DNA from: Adiantum capillus-veneris
Taxonomy: Eukaryota; Streptophyta; Polypodiopsida; Polypodiales; Pteridaceae
Assembly (NCBI GenBank): GCA_014529385.2
Contig: CM043968.1
Location: forward strand, 4,884,001 to 4,948,000
Reading direction: 5' to 3'
Length of the DNA: 64,000 bases
This document shows positions 12,011-23,570 of the stretch, piece after piece. Each line of letters starts with the position of its first letter. Position 1 is the first letter of the stretch. The notes beneath the pieces were generated by a model. It was not told where the DNA came from. It made no database searches and saw nothing but the letters and a program-made list of their open reading frames with translations. The position numbers were made by a program, and so were the translations under genes.

Positions 12011-13345
12011 ATGTCCACCTCTAACACGCATAGACGGCCCAAACCAGAGATACAGGAGATTGTGTTGCACAACACAAAAAATTCAGAGGGGGGATGGATC
12101 CCACAGCTATTCAAGAAGGGTTCATGGGTCTACATGCAACCGTCCAGTGTTGGACCACATCGCGTACGATGTCGAGGCGTATTGGAACGCCATTGGAAGG
12201 GAAGACTATTGGCATCCAAAGAAACCAAGTCTGGAATGGTGGCCATCGTGCAACACATGTACACTGCAGCTGAGATCCACCTGAAGAGAGCTTCAACTCA
12301 ATTTTCACCTCATTGTAAGTCCTCATGGTTTAGCTATCCCATGAATATATCATGTTTGACGTGCATGCGATCATTATGTTTGACTAAGTGCATTTGTAAA
12401 GATGTTTTTCCATCCAGTTTAGTTGAGGAGCACCCGCTTGAGTGCCTCTTAGGCATGTTCATGGTTGTGCATGCTCACATTGGGGAGCTTATGTTTCCTA
12501 TGTCCCGTCGAGAAAACTTACTGAGCAACGAATATTCATGTACTCCCACAAGTACGTGGTGCCGAAGTCAAGCCAAAGCTATGGTAGGTTAAAAGCCGTG
12601 GAGACACCCTCATTGCAGAGTGCAGAATGGCCAACTCCAAACCATTGGGCCTTGCTTTCTTTCAAGCGCAAGGTACTGCAAGATTTCCAAGGGTCCCTAA
12701 AGTTTGATAAGGCAACCAGATCGGTGGGTCTCAGTTGGCATTGTCCCATTCATTTGTTTGTGCATGCATTCCGCTCTCTACCGATTGTGGAAACACCGAC
12801 AATGTTTGTTTGCAAAGAAGTTGACATAGATGCAATGGACACCATTCTAGGTGTCAATTGGGGCTATGTTGACGATTCGCATGATGGTGACCGTTACAAG
12901 TGCAATGTGTCCCCCACACAGCTTTGCCTTCGATATTTGAAGGCAAGGTGCACCTTGTATGCACGGTTTAGCTACAAAAGGTGGATGCACAAACGTGGCA
13001 AATGGATACCTTTGCAGCTGACGGCCAAAGAGGTTCAATCCTTTGAAATTTGTGTCCGCATGCCCAATAATGAGGTGAAGGTGGTTGCAGTGAATCCGCA
13101 TTGGACTCTTGCCAATCTTTGAGAACACTTTGTCATAATGGGATTCGAGGATGTCAGCAATGCAAGTTTCAAACTGGAACAACGCAAGGTCTGCTTTGTG
13201 CTTGATAAGCTACCTTTTCTTAATTTTTCTGGGTATTTGTATCTTGATTGCCCATTTTTTGGTTGTGTAGATTGGAAGGCGGATGGAGGCCACTATGCTT
13301 GTTTACAAAGATTGGGCTACAAACGAAGTCATCTTGTCTAAGTGA
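12011..13345 (+). pseudogene. Unknown gene A of the composite element
   Basis: I do not recognise the product. The best-supported part is one frame from 12,442 to 13,188, with a single TGA at 13,120-13,122, then a likely intron at 13,189-13,270 (GT...TTGTGTAG) and a last exon to 13,345 ending VILSK. It includes MDTILGVNWGYVDDSHDGD and KRWMHKRGKWIPLQLTAKEV, a Trp- and Lys-rich, clearly protein-like sequence. Upstream, 12,011-12,310 is open in two frames (one reading YWNAIGREDYWHPKKPSLEWW) and is followed by a donor-like GTAAGT at about 12,315 and an acceptor-like CCATCCAG near 12,417; the joins do not keep frame cleanly, so this copy is probably broken there. No known domain, signal peptide or membrane segment is visible. 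Confidence 0.45.
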
Positions 13346-13487
13346 ATTGGCTTGTAACTTTAATCTTTTAAATATTGGATATTTTATTAAAGATTTTGAA
13401 AATTTTTAAGGTGTTATACTTGAGTTTTAAGGTGTTGTGTAATTTTATTTTTAAAACGCATATTTATATTTTTTTCGAGATGGAATA

Positions 13488-13499
13488 TGTCTATATAAG
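13488..13499 (+). promoter_or_regulatory. TATA box of gene B
   Basis: TCTATATAAGG lies about 80 bp before the ATG at 13,579, a normal distance for a plant RNA polymerase II promoter with a 50-base leader. This supports the 13,579 start over upstream in-frame codons. Confidence 0.55.
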
Positions 13500-13578
13500 G
13501 GGGACCACCTCCTCATTTTACCATTTTCATCCCAGAATTGCAGAGAGACCTAGCATACCCAATCAGCAAAGAGAAAGC

Positions 13579-15081
13579 ATGGCTGCTACTAGTGCTTTAG
13601 ATGCATTCCTTACAGAGGTTGGGCATGCAAATTGCCCTGAGCTTCATCCATTTTTCACAACCCAACCCGATTTGGAAACCACCTTGACCCTCCACTCTCA
13701 ATCTCTTGAGCACATCACTTCATACATTTCCACGTGCATGGGGAGATTCATTGTTGAGTTACCAAACCGGCAAGGGAAATGGGTCCCTGAGGGCCTTCTG
13801 CACCACATCTACAAAGGGGACATGCCATTTCATCAGCGGCTTGCACGCTTTGCCACCATAGCACAAACCGCCGAGCAATATGTGCGGCTTGAAGATGATG
13901 ATGTGTGAGCAATGCATAAGGGGAAGATCCGAAACACTTTTTTCTCTGTCCAAGCCATAATGATCTTTCTCCTTCACGAGTGCCCAGCAAGCCCTGACAT
14001 AGTGCTACTACACTTGCAGATCGGCGGGGTACTGGCTGATGTGAAGGACCCCAAGCCTGCGGCCATTGACACATCCGCAGAGGAGAGGATGCTTGCCTTG
14101 ACCTACCCTGTAGGGATTCAAGGCCTCTTGAAGGCCTCTCCATCTGTCGGTTCATCCTCGGGGCTGGCAGAAGGAACCAACACTCGGGATGCCATCCCTG
14201 AGGTAGATATTACTCGTTTCTCCTCCATTGTGGTGGTGGGGAGGAGTTTGTGTTTTTGCATGATCTAGAGAAATCCTTTGAGCTTCGCATGGATGAGTGT
14301 TTCGCCATCCTCGATGCCCATGGCAAGTTTGAGGTTGATACCACCACCTCCCATGACGATGATCTCCTACTGCCCATGGGGAATACTTTGGCGGACACAG
14401 TGGCGATCTCACAAGCCGAGGTAGCAACGGCCGAGCAGGCCAAGGTCTCTGAGGAGGAGTTTGCGGCCGTGCAAGCCATGTGTTTGGCTAAACGCGCAAG
14501 AGTGGATTCACCATCACCTGCTACAACACCTGTTTTGCTTGATCCAAAGGGGAAGTCAAGTGTGGATCTTTACTTGCACCCGGATGCTGATGAAGAGGAT
14601 CGTAGACAAGAGGTATAGATGCTCACTTACATTTGATTGTTACAAATGATTTTGTTAATGTTATATCATAGTTCTCTGCCATATTTCTCACAAAACCTAT
14701 GTTTTGCAGGTTGACGCCTGGGCGCAATGATCACGGGGGAGGAGGACGCCGTTCGGACCTCAAGCGGCACTTGCTCACTACCTCGGCACACTTTCGACTG
14801 GTGTCGTGGTGTTTGTGCATGCCGACTACTCCCCCAGTGGACGCTACAACATTTTTTCCCTCCGTTCACTCTCCAAGGCATTGTGCTTAACAACCCTTGC
14901 CCAATCAGCCATCCTTGTAGTGCTTGTAAAGAAAGATTTTGTAATATCCACTTTCGGCGTCAACTTTCTCGGGCGCCTCATCACACATGTCGGCATGAAC
15001 CAATCTATAGGGGTTAATGACACCCAAGAAATCACAACCACTTTACTTAGCAAGGAGCCACCCCAAAAGGCCAAGCGCTAG
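13579..15081 (+). pseudogene. Unknown gene B of the composite element
   Basis: I do not recognise the product. Exon 1 runs from ATG 13,579 to 14,612, a likely intron spans 14,613-14,709 (GT...TTTTGCAG), and exon 2 runs 14,710-15,081, ending PPQKAKR. The N-terminal half is a mixed hydrophobic and charged sequence beginning MAATSALDAFL. The middle (about 14,280-14,480) is acidic and helical, followed by the basic KRARVD, a possible nuclear signal, and a Ser/Pro-rich linker. Exon 2 looks like a compact folded domain. Defects: TGA at 13,906, a frameshift near 14,220-14,250 and TGA near 14,728. Where TGA replaces CGA this fits loss of methylated CpG. The last exon and gene A face the minus-strand genes. 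Confidence 0.5.
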
Positions 15082-15363
15082 AAAATTGTAATTCGAAAGA
15101 TCCTAAAGAAAAAGCCGGATATCATGTAAAGCATTGATTTCCTTAATGAAACTACTTTTTGGTGTCTACAACTCTCTCTTACTTGCAAGTTTTTTAATTT
15201 GTTATATGTTTGGCTTCCAATGTGTATGAGAAGCACCATAATTTCTGACATGCCTACTAAAGGGCTTGGTAGGCCCCAAAATTATTGATATGCCTACATT
15301 GTTATATGTTTGGCTTCCAAAGTTATTGATTTGCCTACTGAAGGGCTTGGGAGGCCCCAAAAT

Positions 15364-15440
15364 GGGCTGCCACAAGGGTGCGCATTTGAGCCTTCCATCA
15401 GCATATGAAAGGGGCAAATGCGCACCCTTGTGGAAGCTCA
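15364..15440. repeat. Short foldback around a 20-nt motif
   Basis: TGCCACAAGGGTGCGCATTTG-like sequence at about 15,368-15,388 is followed after a 25-bp loop by its near-perfect reverse complement at about 15,414-15,434. The same motif pair recurs inside the larger foldback at 15,849-15,918. Confidence 0.8.
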
Positions 15441-15706
15441 TTTTGGAGCATCTAAAGCCCATTTTGGAGCATACCCAAATACTTTACAGTTGCAAAACCC
15501 AAAGACAAGAGAGAACCATGTTGTGGAAGCTCATTTTGGAGCATCTCAAGCCCATTTTGGAGCATACCCAGATAATTTACAGTTGCAATACCCAATCACA
15601 AGAGGAAACCATGTTGTGGCAGCTCATTTTGGAGCATCTCAAGCCCATTTTGGAGCATACCCAGATCCTTTACAGTTGTAATACCCAATCACAAGAGGGA
15701 ACCATG
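15428..15706 (+). repeat. Three 93-bp minisatellite units
   Basis: Units start at 15,428, 15,521 and 15,614 with TTGTGG(A/C)AGCTCATTTTGG. Each has an internal half-repeat (CATTTTGGAGCAT twice). The period is 31 codons, so two forward frames stay open throughout, but no protein role is supported. Confidence 0.9.
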
Positions 15707-15731
15707 CTTCAAAAATTCTATGCTACATGGA

Positions 15732-16044
15732 CTAAGTGGGGCATGACTTCCTGATGCATCTATGCTATGTGAAGCATTGAAGAAAATGAAATATCCCTAT
15801 TGCTTGTTAAAAGTTTCTGGAAACGGCTTGGAATGCCCTAAGAATGGCTGCCACAAGGGTGCGCATTTTGTCCATCCATCTGCCTTTGGAAGCCCCAAAT
15901 GCACGCCCTTGTGGCAGCCACTTTGGGGGCATTCCAAGCCCTTTCCAAGGCTTTCCAGATACTTTTTCCATGCATTAGTGAGTTTTCCCTTGCTTCAATG
16001 CTTCACATAGCATGGATGCATCAGGAAGTGCATGCCCCACTTAG
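15732..16044. repeat. 313-bp foldback (MITE-like or hairpin-RNA locus)
   Basis: The left end CTAAGTGGGGCATG is matched by the right end CATGCCCCACTTAG, and the arms pair almost throughout: the GATGCAT/CTATGTGAAGCATTG block, the CTTGGAATGCCC block, and the TGCCACAAGGG block next to the loop of about 25 bp. A transcript would fold into one long hairpin of about 140 bp with few bulges. It may be a MITE or a small-RNA precursor; no target duplication is obvious. Confidence 0.8.
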
Positions 16045-16268
16045 CCAAGGTGCTTAACGTAGGCAAGTTTTCACAATAACAAGCTAATGGCTACATACAT
16101 ACAAAAGAAGGTAGACAAAACATGGACCAATGATACATCGTATGGTATAGAATTAAAGCAATACAATGCACAAAGAGTGGGGTATACAATCAAAAGACTC
16201 TTATATTCAAATTCTTCCCAATCTTGGAAGTTCCTTAAATACAAAAAGGTTTGATGACTAATTACAAG

Positions 16269-17132
16269 CTATTGCTCATGGCACAAACGGCGATCAAGCT
16301 GCATATCCTTGGGCATAATCATTACACGCTTTGCATGGATGGCACATAGGTTCGCATCCTCGAATATGCTAGTTAGATATTGCTCTGGTGCCTCTTGGAC
16401 TGCCTCTATGGCCACGGCGCCCATCCAAAACTGAGTGTTGTACATTTGCAAAACCTCCCTGCAAAGCCTTGCAAAAGGGGCCCTCCGAATCAAGAGCTCG
16501 GTGCTCTTTTGATAGTGGTGAATCTCCGCAAAAGCACGGCTACACTTTCACACCTTCTGAGGTCGACGGGGAGGTGCATTTGTTGCATGAGTTTGGGCAA
16601 CTTGCTTCCTCTTCTTGTAGACAATGCTCTTTCTCTTTTTCAGCCGTACATGCACCTCCAACACCTCATAATCTGATTCCACCCACTCTCCATCTGATTC
16701 GTGCTCTTCACTATTGAGCGGATGTGATGGTGTGGGTCCACTCCCTTAAGGGAGTGTCTTACCCCCAGTAGACATGTGAGCCTCATTAGTTTGTATTTTG
16801 ACGTCAACCCATGGGGGATCTTCATCCGTTTGCGTCTCTTCCAAGCCTTCTGACGGCTGCTTTTGGTTGTTTGTTTCTTTGCCTTGGTCGCTCTCATCCG
16901 TCGTGTTGCCATCAAAATTGTTGGAGTCCGATGAATAGACAACAAGATGATGCTTCCTTCTCTCTTTTGCCATTGTAGAGGACTCGCCATGTTGATTTGA
17001 AGCTCCAACTTCTTCTGTGTGGACCTCACCTTGAGCTTGTGAAGTTCCAACTTTTGTTGGTGTAGCTTTGACTCGTTGGCCATCCGGCCCCTCTGGATAT
17101 GCAATCCTTGCCGTTTGTTTTGTTCTTGCCAT
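16269..17132 (-). pseudogene. Histone H3-like gene with a split tail and a large insert
   Basis: One frame runs from ATG 17,132 to TAG 16,269, 287 codons with two stops inside. Residues 1-9 are MARTKQTAR, identical to the histone H3 start, but the next residue, H3 Lys9, is Ile. About 110 acidic, polar residues follow, then STGGK at 121-125, which matches H3 residues 10-14, as if the tail had been split at Lys9. TAA is codon 129. A basic linker (KKRKS, KKRKQ) follows, then TGA at codon 195. Residues 196-287 are a complete H3 fold with [18 protein letters not shown], the central helix [13 protein letters not shown], then [14 protein letters not shown] and [11 protein letters not shown]. Loop 1 has the length of ordinary H3, not the longer loop of centromeric H3. 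The ATG sits in a strong ACCATGGC context. An intact copy would act in nucleosomes; this copy is broken. It lies 143 bp behind the transposase-like gene, same strand. Confidence 0.9.
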
Positions 17133-17175
17133 GGTAGCACCTAGTATGGAAAATGACAAAATGAGCGCCTTCAAC

Positions 17176-17185
17176 CTTTAAATAG
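17176..17185 (-). promoter_or_regulatory. TATA-like box of the H3-like gene
   Basis: CTATTTAAAG on the minus strand, 44 bp before the ATG at 17,132. This is close to the start codon, so the leader would be very short. It suggests the H3-like gene had its own promoter in the 143-bp gap behind the transposase-like gene. Confidence 0.45.
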
Positions 17186-17274
17186 GGTTTTTTTGGGATT
17201 TGGGCCCTTTCACACTATGCGGCCAATTAAGTGAAACTCAAATAAACCAATTGAATTTAATAAGTAAACCTGGA

Positions 17275-18595
17275 TCATGCGGACGGCTTACGCGACACCC
17301 AAACACTGCCTTTTGGATACTTAGTTGCACGCCAAGCCTCATGGCCCAGGGACGCTCGCGAGCGTTTCCACTTCTCAGATGCTGCAGTACGGGAGGCCTT
17401 GCATAGCTGCTTTGCTAACATCGACTCTCTTGCTTTCTCAATAGTGCGAGTTCTCCCAGACGTGTGCCTAAAAAACCAGTTAAACATCTCTTGGAGGTAG
17501 TTGGAGTGTGAACCACCACCACCATGCCGAGTATTCTTGAAGTAGACTCCTTTTGCTCGATAGTGGGACTTCTCCATGCCTTGTGTACTCCATATATCAA
17601 GCGAACCATAGTGGTCCATGAAGTCTGCACCATGCGCATAGAGAATGTGCTAAAACAACCAAAAAGGAGATAAGCCAATAGAAAAGTTGCATTTTCAAAC
17701 ATTACATATATATTAAGTCCGTTAAAACAAACCATGTAGTGTGTAATATTGCTTTCAGACCATCCGTCCTTAGCGGCCTTTGTGAACTCATAAAGAACCT
17801 TCTTGAACTCCTCTCACTGCTCAACAACGGTGCTTGAAAGATTCATCAATTGCACAACCTTTTGAAAGGATGACCATACTAGCTTGCGTTGGTTAGCAAC
17901 CTCCACATTGGGATCTTTGTCCGTCGTGCATGAACACAAATCTTTCCACAACTCCCACCGCTTCTCACTTGCTAGATCGACACTTGCCTTGGATATCAGC
18001 ATTGGAGACTTTGACATCTTCTTGAAAAATCGACGTGCCTTGGCTCCATTCATGGAAACCTTCTGTGCCACCTCATATGTCTTCTCCCTACAAGTCTCTA
18101 CTACAATGTTCACCCTTGATCGGTGACATCCAATCTCATTAAGGAGTGTCTCCACCCCCTGCAAGGAGTCTTTTGATCGTTGAAGGGGCTTCATTGTGAA
18201 AGCATAATCAACCTGATGCTTTAGGATCCTATCAAATATTCGCATAAACCCATGCAATGTACAAAAGTGGACATTGTTGAGGGAGAAGGGAGTTATGGGG
18301 TTCCACCCAGGATCTTTGCTATCCCTATTGGGCACCTCTAGCATATCACATGAAAGAACCGAATTTTGCCACTCCCTATTTATATGATCATCATTATCTT
18401 CGTCCTAACCTTCCACTTGAGTTGCTCGACTTGTCTTGTGCTCTTTCACACAGAATGGGCAAGGAAGTAAAGAATTTGCACCTTGTTTGCATCCAAGCAT
18501 TCACTTTATGGTCTTTAGGTCACCACCTAAATGCCATTCAACATCAAACTCCCCACGCTCTGGAAACATGAGCTTCTCACCGTTTATTTGAGCTT
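17275..18595 (-). pseudogene. Transposase-like gene, split by an insertion
   Basis: Minus-strand gene. After the insertion at 18,599 the frame reads QINGEKLMFPERGEF, then VEWHLGGDLKTIK near 18,501-18,540 and CPFC near 18,440. GGDLK followed by a C-x2-C pair is a pattern I associate with RNase H-fold DNA transposases of several unclassified or KDZ-like eukaryotic families. Exon 1 continues with LNNVHFCTLHGFMRIFDRIL to 17,733. A likely 83-bp intron (17,732-17,650) leads into an exon with HYGSLDIWSTQGMEKSHYRAK and NTRHGGGG, ending at 17,275. In-frame stops: TGA at 18,503, TAG near 18,410, TGA near 17,814. If the insertion is removed the frame stays open into 19,943-19,985 (IPWVTEVIKAQ). Which acidic residues form the catalytic site is not settled. 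Confidence 0.55.
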
Positions 18596-18598
18596 TAA

Positions 18599-19938
18599 CA
18601 CTAGGTTGGTAACCTAACAGGACATAAAAGTGTCCTTTCAGGGTTTTGAAAAAAACCTCCAAAACCATAGTAGATCCACTCATTTTGTAAAATCCTTTCA
18701 TGAGGTTATAGTTCAAGGCCTACTAAACATGGAAAAAATAAGAAACTTGTAAAATTTCTCATCTTTTGGTCACACCAAGCCTCCAAAGTTGATGGACCAC
18801 TGATTTTTCATCAAAAAAATCATTTCTTATGTTTTGTTGCATAAAAATAAGACTAGGGATTTTTGTAGGACTTGAGATAAATTCCCTAGTTAACTTCAAT
18901 GGGTTGGTGATCAGAACATATGATTGCTTCTCACTCACTATTTTTTGTTTTGCCAAAATAAATAGGTACAAAAAAGTTGAATTTTTACCATTCCGCAAAC
19001 CTATCATCAAAGTTTCTATAGCCACGCTCAATACAATATAATATATGCATGTTTTCTTAGTTCCCTATTGTCCTTTATGTTGACAAGGAGCCATGGAGCA
19101 TGTCAAAAGAATAATACATCTCTTACCAAGGGGAATCTTGGGGACAAAGATGAAGTGTTAAATACAGCAAACATGAAAAAACTGGGTTGAACATTATGAG
19201 TTGTAGAATCCCATAGAAACTATTCAATATCTAGCCAAATTTGATCCTTATGACTAGATATGGTTACTACCTACAAAATGCATGTAGTTGTCACAAGAAA
19301 CTAACAATATTGAAAAAGCTATACTTGATATACTAGAATGTTTCGTTTTCTTCCATAATTGAAAAAATCAACCATCGTTGTGTACTATGCAAAATAGGGT
19401 ATTAGGTGCCCCAAAACTCAAGGAATGTTAGCTTTATGTTACAATATGCGACATAGAAAATCAAAAATGAATTTGGATATCATGAAATCCACCAAAAAAA
19501 TCATAGAAGAGCTAAAATTGGCTAAAAAACAGGATTTGACAATTTTTGTAATTTGGTCATAACTTACAACTTTAATATTTATTTCTCCCTAGAAGCATCA
19601 GGACATGTTGAGGACTACTAAAGATAGTTCTCTAGCATTATAGACCTCACAAAAATGAATTCTAGAGTGGTATAGTTGCAAAAAGTTGAAAAAAGCCAAA
19701 AACAGGACCCGTTTTTTCACACAGTTTAGGTTGTGAAATGTTGTGCAAGGACAATGTTAAAGATGGAATTGATATTCCAAAAAAATGTCGAGTTTTTTTC
19801 AGCTCATGAGACAACTTTCTAGATAGATAGCACCTCAAAATCCATTTTGAAACTCTTGACATAATTCAAGGAAAATGGTCACTTCACAGGACATAAAAGT
19901 GTCCCAGGACATAAAAGTGTCCCATTACCAACCTGGTG
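18599..19938. mobile_element. 1.34-kb inverted-repeat insertion with TTAA target duplication
   Basis: Left end CACTAGGTTGGTAAC, right end the complement of CACCAGGTTGGTAAT, each flanked outside by TTAA (18,595-18,598 and 19,939-19,942). Next to the ends are copies of AGGACATAAAAGTGTCC, itself a near palindrome: one on the left, two in tandem on the right. No coding gene inside. TTAA duplication is the mark of piggyBac-type integration, so it is probably a non-autonomous piggyBac-like element. It interrupts the transposase-like gene. Confidence 0.75.
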
Positions 19939-19942
19939 TTAA

Positions 19943-20120
19943 TGACCTCTGTGACCCATGGGATTCTACTAAAAAGAGAGATGGGTGTGTAGGTGCAGCA
20001 GCAGGTGCAGGTGCAAGGGGGATGAGTGTAGGAGAGGAGATTAGATTAGGAGGGAAGGTGATCAATTTTGGGGAGAATTTATTAAAAGTTTTGGAGGGAG
20101 TCAAAAAATGTTGAATTATG
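19943..20120 (-). other. Start region of the transposase-like gene
   Basis: On the minus strand this holds a pyrimidine-rich leader like the one before gene A, an acceptor-like CTCTCTTTTTAG at about 19,972, and the first codons that join in frame to the coding sequence beyond the insertion. No start codon can be fixed. Confidence 0.35.
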
Positions 20121-21715
20121 AGTAATTTAGCGTAAAAATCTTTTTTTTCATATGTATATATGTTGGGGCTACTTTTTAGGGGGAAATAGAGTTTATTTGA
20201 AAGTTTTTTTAAAAAGTCACTTTTTTTTACCTCTTTGACCCATGGATTTCATTAGGTGGCATGGGAGAGTTAAGAGGCCACTTACAAGTTGGCCAAAAAG
20301 CTAGAAAGAGAAGACCCCCTACCCCCCTACTTTTCAAATGGTTTACCCCGCCCCCCCCCCCCCCCCCCCCCCCCCCCTTCCCGACTTTTTAAATGGTTAC
20401 CCCCTCCCCTTCCCCCTACCTTTTTAGGGGTCAAAGGTGGAGGAGACCCTACCAAAATAGCCCCATTCAAAGCCTTTGTCCCCCTTAATCTTGGCAGGCT
20501 TCCTTGAAATTAGGGATTCTTACAAGGCCCATGGAGAGTCCATATTTTTCTAATGATGGGGATCTCCATCAATCTAATCCACCTCACACTGGGTAACCTT
20601 GCCCCCCATGCTCGGCTTTAGAAAACCTCAAAAATCTCAATCCAAATCAAAACAAAATCAATGCATAAAGTATCAAGACTGCTCTTAGGGGAATATACTA
20701 CTCAAAGAAATTGTTGAAAGACTATCAACTTGGTGTCAAAGCACCTATACCCACCTATACATGTCCTATGGTGAGGCCACAAATGGGGATCTCCATCAAT
20801 CTAATCCACCTCACACTAGGTAACCTGGTCCCCCAATGCTCGGCTTAAAAAACCTCACGCAACAACCCTCACAAAAGACTATGCAGACCCGACTAGCTAC
20901 ACTCTCAAAGAAGAGATCTTTTGAATTGAGTCTCAGAATCGTCTGTGACTGCCAAAACAAGTAAAAATTGGATCCACAATGAGTACAATGGTAGTATCCG
21001 CAACACAATGTATATCCAAAAAGTGAAACTGTCACTACAAACCGCAGGACCCGAGCTCAAACATGCACCAATCAGATGCAAGGAAAATCATAGAACCAGC
21101 TCCATGCAAGGAGTAAAATGTTCTCAACAGAGCATAAACACTCTCAAGTGCTAGTCACACATAAACCTTGCGCATCCAAACTCCCATTGGAACTGTAATG
21201 GTTGTCATTGGCAAAGATGCTCGTAGCATCTACTGTGTCCAAAGAACCTCTGACTATCTCTATGCATGTAAAAATGTACTTGAGTGTTTTCTTTGAGAAG
21301 CCGTCAACAGCTATGCATAAGCGCCATAGACAACATACATGATGACCAAACGCATATAGAAATACAAAAAAGATTCAAAAAAAATGCTTGAGACTATTGC
21401 TAATGATAATTTGTAACCTATCTTCCAATGCCGACAAACTATCTCTCTGTGTCACTCTCTACAATGCCAGAGAGCATGTGAAAACCTATAGTCAAAGTCG
21501 ATGCCGATGCCAGGTGTCACTCCTCTGTGGAAGAGGCACCTCATCCATGCATGTCGATGTCAAAGGAGAAGTTGATGTCGCAAGCCAGAGAAACAGATTG
21601 TCGGTGCCAAGAAAACTAGATGTCGATGCTACGAACTTCTACCATCGGACGGAAGTCTGTTGCCTACTCGAAGATGTCGGAGTCCTTGACTCTGAGAATC
21701 AGAGTGTGTGTGTGT

Positions 21716-21761
<46 letters not shown>

Positions 21762-21814
21762 TCGATACCTAGAGAAGAACATGTGGATGCCGAGGAGAGA
21801 ACTCGCTGATGCCA

Positions 21815-21872
<58 letters not shown>

Positions 21873-22150
21873 AGGCCTCTAATGTTGAAGTTGAGATGAA
21901 GCTATGTATTTCTCTCTCTACACTCTCTCTCCTCTCTTACTCAACTCAAATACACAATCGATCTTGAAAAAAACAGCCTTTGTGTTTTTTATTTTAGACA
22001 AACCTGCACTCCAAATCAGCTACGAAACTCTTCAACAAAGTCGCTCAGCTCAAAGAGAGCTTGATTAAGATAATTTTTTTTTTGAATTTGAGCTTTTTAG
22101 CTCAAGTTATGAGCAAAACAGTGATCTACTGTCAATCTAGCGTGAACTGA
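20121..22150. other. Non-genic region with direct repeats and microsatellites
   Basis: It contains a C run at about 20,350-20,378 and a direct repeat of about 75 bp (GGGGATCTCCATCAATCTAA start) at 20,558 and 20,785. From 21,480 there is a degenerate GATGTCGATGCC-rich stretch, then (TG)n tracts at about 21,703-21,759 and 21,818-21,867. The open frame across these tracts codes only Cys-Val runs. No gene supported. Confidence 0.5.
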
Positions 22151-22157
22151 GTAACCT

Positions 22158-23570
<1,413 letters not shown>

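Larger units (their letters stand above)
11494..20120. mobile_element. Composite DNA element with two convergent gene pairs, including an H3-like gene
   Basis: The block holds two plus-strand genes (12.0-15.1 kb) facing two minus-strand genes (about 20.0-16.3 kb), with a minisatellite and foldbacks between. One minus gene looks like a DNA transposase, so I treat the block as one mobile element. Its ends are inferred: the left from the edge of the neighbouring element, the right from a short inverted match (CCTCCAAAACT) near 20.09 kb. No target duplication was found. The alternative is several elements side by side. Confidence 0.4.

Noticed and set aside
16380-16717. Two plus-strand open frames of about 100 codons
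   Set aside because: They are antisense to the H3-like fold, which explains their openness.
16269-17132. Centromeric histone H3 (CENH3)
   Set aside because: Loop 1 has ordinary H3 length and the sequence around it lacks the longer CENH3 form; the tail start is ARTKQTAR, as in canonical H3.
21388-21882. 164-codon open frame on plus
   Set aside because: Its second half is only (TG)n-coded Cys-Val, and the first half has no domain.
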